Shown here one piece after another: positions 22,039-25,069 of a stretch of DNA of 25,069 nt. The stretch lies in contig JBFFED010000025.1 in the NCBI GenBank assembly GCA_041559015.1, positions 1 to 25,069 of the forward strand. Direction: 5' to 3'. The stretch comes from COMBO-56-21 sp041559015 (lineage in GTDB: Archaea > Thermoplasmatota > Thermoplasmata > UBA10834). The notes under the pieces are model-generated. The model did no database searches. It saw only the letters and a list, made by a program, of their open reading frames with translations, and was not told the origin of the DNA. Within the stretch, counting starts at the first letter, position 1. The number at the start of each line of letters is the position of its first letter. Both the position numbers and the translations under genes were made by a program.

Positions 22039-23080
22039 TGGCGTCCACGATCTTATCCGGCCCGTCCCATAGCACGTCGCAGGCGGGGACGCGGTACTTC
22101 TCCTCGTACTCCCGCGACTTCTCGCGGACCTCCTCCTTGGTCATGCCCTGGTGATTTATCGTTATTCCGATGACGGGCGCGTTCGCGTAGACCTTGATGA
22201 GTTCCATCTCACGGTCTATCGTCCCGTTCGGCAGGTGGAGCTCGGCCTCGTGGTATGTCCTCCACTTCCTCGCGGGCGCGTGCTGTAGCACGACCGCGTT
22301 CGGCTGGGATGCGCTCACGATGGTCCTAGAGCCGGTGACGTACGCCGGATGGCTGAGCGCCCCCTGCCCTTCCACGATGATGATCTTCGGCCTCTCCGCC
22401 TCGTAGGCCATCTGGATTGCGTTCTCAAGCTCCCCAACGACGTAGTCTCCCCTTATCGCGTCAACGGGTACGCCGAACCGTGAGCCCTGGAGGAGCCCCG
22501 TCTGTCCCGTCGCCACGAAGCTCGTCTTGATGCCCCTGTCGTTCAGGGCTTTCGTTAGCATCACCGCCGTCGTCCGCTTCCCGCTCGCGGCGTCCGTCCC
22601 GAGGACAGGTATCCTGATGGCGTCCATCTTTGACGCCAGGTTCCTGTAGTAGTGCATATTCTCGAGGGGCGGCTCCTTCCTGATATCAAGGATGGTCACG
22701 CTGTGCTTCTTGGCCAATTCAGAGAGCTCCGGGTCCAGGGCAAGCCACTCGTGGAGCCCAGAGATGATGCTGATGCCGTTCTTGAGTGCTTCCCTGATGG
22801 CCGGTCGGAAGGCCTTCGGGAGCATGCCCCCCACCGTCGCCACGCCGATTATCAGGAAGTCGGGTTTCTTCTCGAGATTCCTGAGGGCGTCGGTGACCGA
22901 GGAGAATATGGGTATGCTTGAGCGTTTCCCATCCAGTATCTCGCCCGCGTCCTTCCCGGCAAGGGTGCTGTCCAGGATGCCGACAATCTCGAACCTCAAC
23001 GAGTGCCTCACGAGCCCGGCGGCGGTCTTGCCCCCCGTCCTGTTGAATGAGGCCTCGCAGAGGACCAGAGCGGTTTCCAT
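21998..23080 (-). CDS. DUF1611 family P-loop protein
   Basis: From ATG 23080 the product is 360 residues with the DUF1611 (COG3367) layout: an N-terminal Rossmann-like domain (about 1-135; FEIVGILDSTLAGKDAGE, PDFLIIGVATVGGMLP) and a C-terminal P-loop NTPase-like domain with GTDAASGKRTTA (161-172) and KIIIVEGQGALSHPAY. Bacterial relatives (DgcN) take part in D-amino-acid metabolism with an adjacent DgcA epimerase; no dgcA is seen here, so the substrate is open. A TATA box at 23101-23110 lies 26 nt before the ATG, indicating a leaderless mRNA; the longer open frame upstream is therefore excluded. It converges on ksgA with a 41-nt overlap. Confidence 0.88.
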   Translation of the reverse strand: METALVLCEASFNRTGGKTAAGLVRHSLRFEIVGILDSTLAGKDAGEILDGKRSSIPIFSSVTDALRNLEKKPDFLIIGVATVGGMLPKAFRPAIREALKNGISIISGLHEWLALDPELSELAKKHSVTILDIRKEPPLENMHYYRNLASKMDAIRIPVLGTDAASGKRTTAVMLTKALNDRGIKTSFVATGQTGLLQGSRFGVPVDAIRGDYVVGELENAIQMAYEAERPKIIIVEGQGALSHPAYVTGSRTIVSASQPNAVVLQHAPARKWRTYHEAELHLPNGTIDREMELIKVYANAPVIGITINHQGMTKEEVREKSREYEEKYRVPACDVLWDGPDKIVDAIIDRFFPERRKKR

Positions 23081-23100
23081 GCATTTCCGCAACCGGTTAG

Positions 23101-23110
23101 TTCTATAAAT
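23101..23110 (-). promoter_or_regulatory. TATA box for the DUF1611 gene
   Basis: The minus strand reads ATTTATAGAA, centred about 26 nt before the ATG at 23080. On the plus strand the same block reads TTCTATAAAT and could also serve the GTPase gene, with a leader of about 70 nt. Confidence 0.55.
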
Positions 23111-23191
23111 CCATTGGGCCGCTAGCGGGATTGCCGAGATAATGCTGGCCGTTCGAACGAGTGTTTTTCTAGATAGATTCGCATTGTCCCC

Positions 23192-23197
23192 GGGGGG
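23192..23197 (+). promoter_or_regulatory. Shine-Dalgarno sequence that marks the ATA start
   Basis: GGGGGG lies 5 nt before ATA 23203. It is the only ribosome binding site near the beginning of the GTPase coding frame and fixes the likely start, although no ATG, GTG or TTG is in frame at that point. Confidence 0.6.
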
Positions 23198-23202
23198 ATA
23201 GC

Positions 23203-24390
23203 ATACTCGTCGGCATAGTTGGCAAGCCCAATGTGGGCAAATCGACATTCTTCTCCGCCCTGACGATGGCAACCGCTCAGATCGCTGAGTATCCGTTCAC
23301 CACGATTCAGGCGAACAAAGGCGTGGGGTACGTCAGGGGCAAGTGCCCTCACGTCGAGTTCGGCAAGCAGTGCAGCCCGAACAACTCGATCTGCGAGAAC
23401 GGCACCAGATTCGTGCCTATCGAGATACTCGACGTGGCAGGGCTGGTCCCGGACGCGCATGCGGGCAGAGGCCTGGGGAACAAGTTCCTGGACGACCTCA
23501 GACAGGCCGATGCGTTCATACATGTCGTCGACGCGAGCGGGGGGACCGATTTCGAGGGTAACCCTGTCGGCGTCGGCACCCACGACCCGGTGCTGGATGT
23601 GAACTTCCTCGAGAAGGAGGTCTCGTACTGGATATACAACATACTGGAGAAGCACTTCCTGAAGCTGGCCAAGCAGGCCAAGCTGGCGGGTTCGAAGTTC
23701 GAGCCGCTCCTGGCCGAGAAGCTGACAGGGCTCACCATCTCAGAAGGTCAGATACATGCGGCCTTCAGAGCGGCCGCCCTCGACGCGGACCCGACGCTCT
23801 GGAACGACCAGGACATACTCAAATTCTGCCAGGCGCTCCAGAAGATCAGCAAGCCGATGATAATCGCTGCGAACAAGGCGGACATAGCGCCCCCGGAGAA
23901 CATCGCCAGGCTGAATGCCACAGGCTACCCCGTTGTACCCACTAGTGCGGAATACGAGCTTGCGCTCAGGAAGGCCACCAGAGCGGGCCTGCTCAAGTAC
24001 GTCCCCGGCGACACGCGCTTCGAATACGTGGACGAGTCTAAGCTGAACCCGAACCAGCTGGCCGCATGCAACAAGATCGGCGACTGGTTGTCCAGGAACG
24101 GCAACACGGGCGTCCAGAGCATCCTGGAGGATGTCGTGTTCAAGGTCCTCGACCTAATCATAGTGTACCCGGTCGAGGACGAGCACAAGCTCATGGACAA
24201 GCAGGGGAGGGTGCTCCCGGACTGCTACCTCATGCGCCAGGGATCGAACGCCAAGGAACTCGCGTACAAGGTCCACTCCGACCTGGGTGATAACTTTATT
24301 AGGGCGATAGACGCAAAGACCCACATGACCATAGGCCATGACCACATCCTGAAAGACGGCGATGTGATCAAGATTGTCGCGAGAGCTTGA
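23203..24390 (+). CDS. ychF: YchF/OLA1-type GTPase with apparent ATA start codon
   Basis: Translation-associated GTPase/ATPase of the Obg-like family. From ATA 23203 the protein is 395 residues: G1 loop GKPNVGKS (7-14), the archaeal cysteine-bearing insert CPHVEFGKQCSPNNSIC, G3 DVAG in EILDVAGLVPDAH, GRGLGNKFLDDLRQADAFIHVVDASGG, G4 NKAD in IIAANKADIAPP, and a C-terminal TGS domain (DLIIVYPVEDEH to DGDVIKIVARA). The first in-frame ordinary start, GTG 23233, lies inside the G1 loop and would destroy it. The frame is open back to a stop at 23170 without ATG, GTG or TTG. ATA 23203 gives the usual family start (x-L-V-G-I-V-G-K-P) and sits 5 nt after GGGGGG. A true AUA start, or a base-call error for ATG, are the options. 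The stop overlaps the polymerase start (TGATG). Confidence 0.93.
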   Translation: MLVGIVGKPNVGKSTFFSALTMATAQIAEYPFTTIQANKGVGYVRGKCPHVEFGKQCSPNNSICENGTRFVPIEILDVAGLVPDAHAGRGLGNKFLDDLRQADAFIHVVDASGGTDFEGNPVGVGTHDPVLDVNFLEKEVSYWIYNILEKHFLKLAKQAKLAGSKFEPLLAEKLTGLTISEGQIHAAFRAAALDADPTLWNDQDILKFCQALQKISKPMIIAANKADIAPPENIARLNATGYPVVPTSAEYELALRKATRAGLLKYVPGDTRFEYVDESKLNPNQLAACNKIGDWLSRNGNTGVQSILEDVVFKVLDLIIVYPVEDEHKLMDKQGRVLPDCYLMRQGSNAKELAYKVHSDLGDNFIRAIDAKTHMTIGHDHILKDGDVIKIVARA

Positions 24391-25069
24391 TGCGGATGGG
24401 CACCTGGGATGTTAGGCTGATAGGCGCCTCATACAAGAAGATGGAGGGGGACCTTGCTGTCCACCTCTACGGCAAGACCGCCGACGGCAAATCTGTGACC
24501 GTCAGGTATGTCGGCTTCGAGCCGTACTTCTACGTCGTCGAACCGCCTCAAGACACAATCGACATGCTCCAGGCGGACGAAAGGGTCAGGCGGCTCGAGG
24601 ACGACGAGTTGCTGTACAAAGGCGAGATGAGGAAGTGCAAGAAGGTCGTGGCCACCTACCCGTGGCTCGTCCCCGACATAAGGAAGACGGTCATGCCGAG
24701 GGCGGTCGTCCTCGCGGCTGATATACCTTTCCACTTCAGGTTCGTCTACGACATGAACCTCGGCTCGTGCGTGAGGGTCCTGGGCGAGGAGACCCATGAC
24801 AACGCCTACAGGACAGACATCGTCGTGGACGCCTCTGGGTTCGAGCCCATCAAGCCGTTCCACCCGAAGCTCACGATAATCAGTTTCGATGTCGAGACCA
24901 GTCTGAAGGAGCCCTCCAGGATATTCTGCATATGCTGCGTCGTGAAGAAGGGGGACGAGGTCGAGGCTAGGCAGTTTGACGGCGACGGCCCTGGCGGCGA
25001 GCGGCAGATGATCGAGGACTTCTCGAGGTTCATAATCGAGGCCGACCCGGATGTCATCACCGGCTACAA
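24390..25069 (+). CDS. Family B DNA polymerase, N-terminal fragment
   Basis: Replicative-type family B polymerase cut by the window end after 226 full codons. The N-terminal domain (about 1-155) resembles archaeal PolB (GFEPYFYVVEPPQ, PRAVVLAADIPFHFRFVYD). The exonuclease domain begins with Exo I SFDVET at 165-170 (D167, E169) and the segment ADPDVITGYN at 218-227 is the Exo II motif, so proofreading should be active. The polymerase motifs lie outside the window. The ATG overlaps the YchF stop by one base (TGATG); ATG 24396, two codons later, is an alternative. There is no strong Shine-Dalgarno, so translation is probably coupled to ychF. Confidence 0.93.
   Translation, partial: MRMGTWDVRLIGASYKKMEGDLAVHLYGKTADGKSVTVRYVGFEPYFYVVEPPQDTIDMLQADERVRRLEDDELLYKGEMRKCKKVVATYPWLVPDIRKTVMPRAVVLAADIPFHFRFVYDMNLGSCVRVLGEETHDNAYRTDIVVDASGFEPIKPFHPKLTIISFDVETSLKEPSRIFCICCVVKKGDEVEARQFDGDGPGGERQMIEDFSRFIIEADPDVITGY

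Noticed and set aside
23233..23235. GTG 23233 as the GTPase start
   Set aside because: It would begin inside the G1 loop and remove GKPN, leaving an inactive protein, and no ribosome binding site lies in front of it.
1..25069. CRISPR arrays, insertion sequences, prophage or attachment sites
   Set aside because: No regularly spaced direct repeats, transposase or integrase frames, or tRNA-flanking duplications were seen; the tRNA-Glu has no repeated 3' fragment that I could find in the window.

Overview
This window looks like chromosomal DNA from an archaeon, most likely a high-GC, moderately characterised member of the Thermoplasmatota; the phylum is an inference from general gene content and is less certain than the domain. 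The domain call rests on archaeal-type information-processing genes (transcription factor S, PCNA, aIF1A, RIO1, KH-domain Dim2/Pno1, Pus10, L21e, RNA polymerase subunit F, DUF655, KsgA/Dim1, the wyosine enzyme Taw2, and family B DNA polymerase), on a tRNA without encoded CCA, and on TATA-like boxes lying about 26-30 nt before many first-gene start codons. The window is gene-dense, with arginine often written as AGG. I see no CRISPR array, insertion sequence, prophage or integration site.

Layout. 1-118: the N-terminus of a response regulator (minus strand), then a 314-nt divergent intergenic region with two perfect inverted repeats, then a four-helix membrane protein with a long disordered tail (433-1635). 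1714-3530: TFS, PCNA and PurN. 3603-6044: a compact pentose phosphate operon (split transketolase plus an FSA-like transaldolase). 6051-11243: accessory stretch with a small zincin-like protein, a geranylgeranyl-reductase-family flavoprotein, a secreted glycoprotein-like membrane protein, Taw2, and a 520-residue protein of unknown function with cysteine clusters. 11360-15676: a DUF835 protein, tRNA-Glu(UUC), an ACT-domain regulator-like protein, and argG-argH. 15885-17567: aIF1A, RIO1 and a KH protein (ribosome assembly and translation cluster), followed by two small unknown genes. 18747-22038: Pus10, L21e, RpoF, DUF655 and KsgA in one co-directional run. 21998-23080: a DUF1611 protein on the opposite strand. 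23203-24390: YchF-type GTPase, whose only sensible start codon is ATA. 24390-25069: N-terminal part of a family B DNA polymerase, cut by the window end.

How the genes fit together. The transketolase and transaldolase genes interconvert sugar phosphates and supply ribose 5-phosphate; PurN just upstream works in purine synthesis, which uses that ribose. argG and argH carry out the last two steps of arginine synthesis, and an ACT-domain gene abuts argH tail to tail. The 15.9-22 kb part is dominated by rRNA/tRNA modification, ribosome assembly, ribosomal protein and RNA polymerase genes. First genes of transcription units tend to be leaderless, while downstream genes carry G-rich Shine-Dalgarno sequences and often overlap the previous stop codon by 1-4 nt.

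No defence island or obviously new multi-gene system is visible. The most unusual points are the apparent AUA start of the GTPase gene, the small HExxHxxGxxD protein, the cysteine-cluster protein of unknown family, and the argG-argH overlap that coincides with a cysteine-containing ArgG tail.
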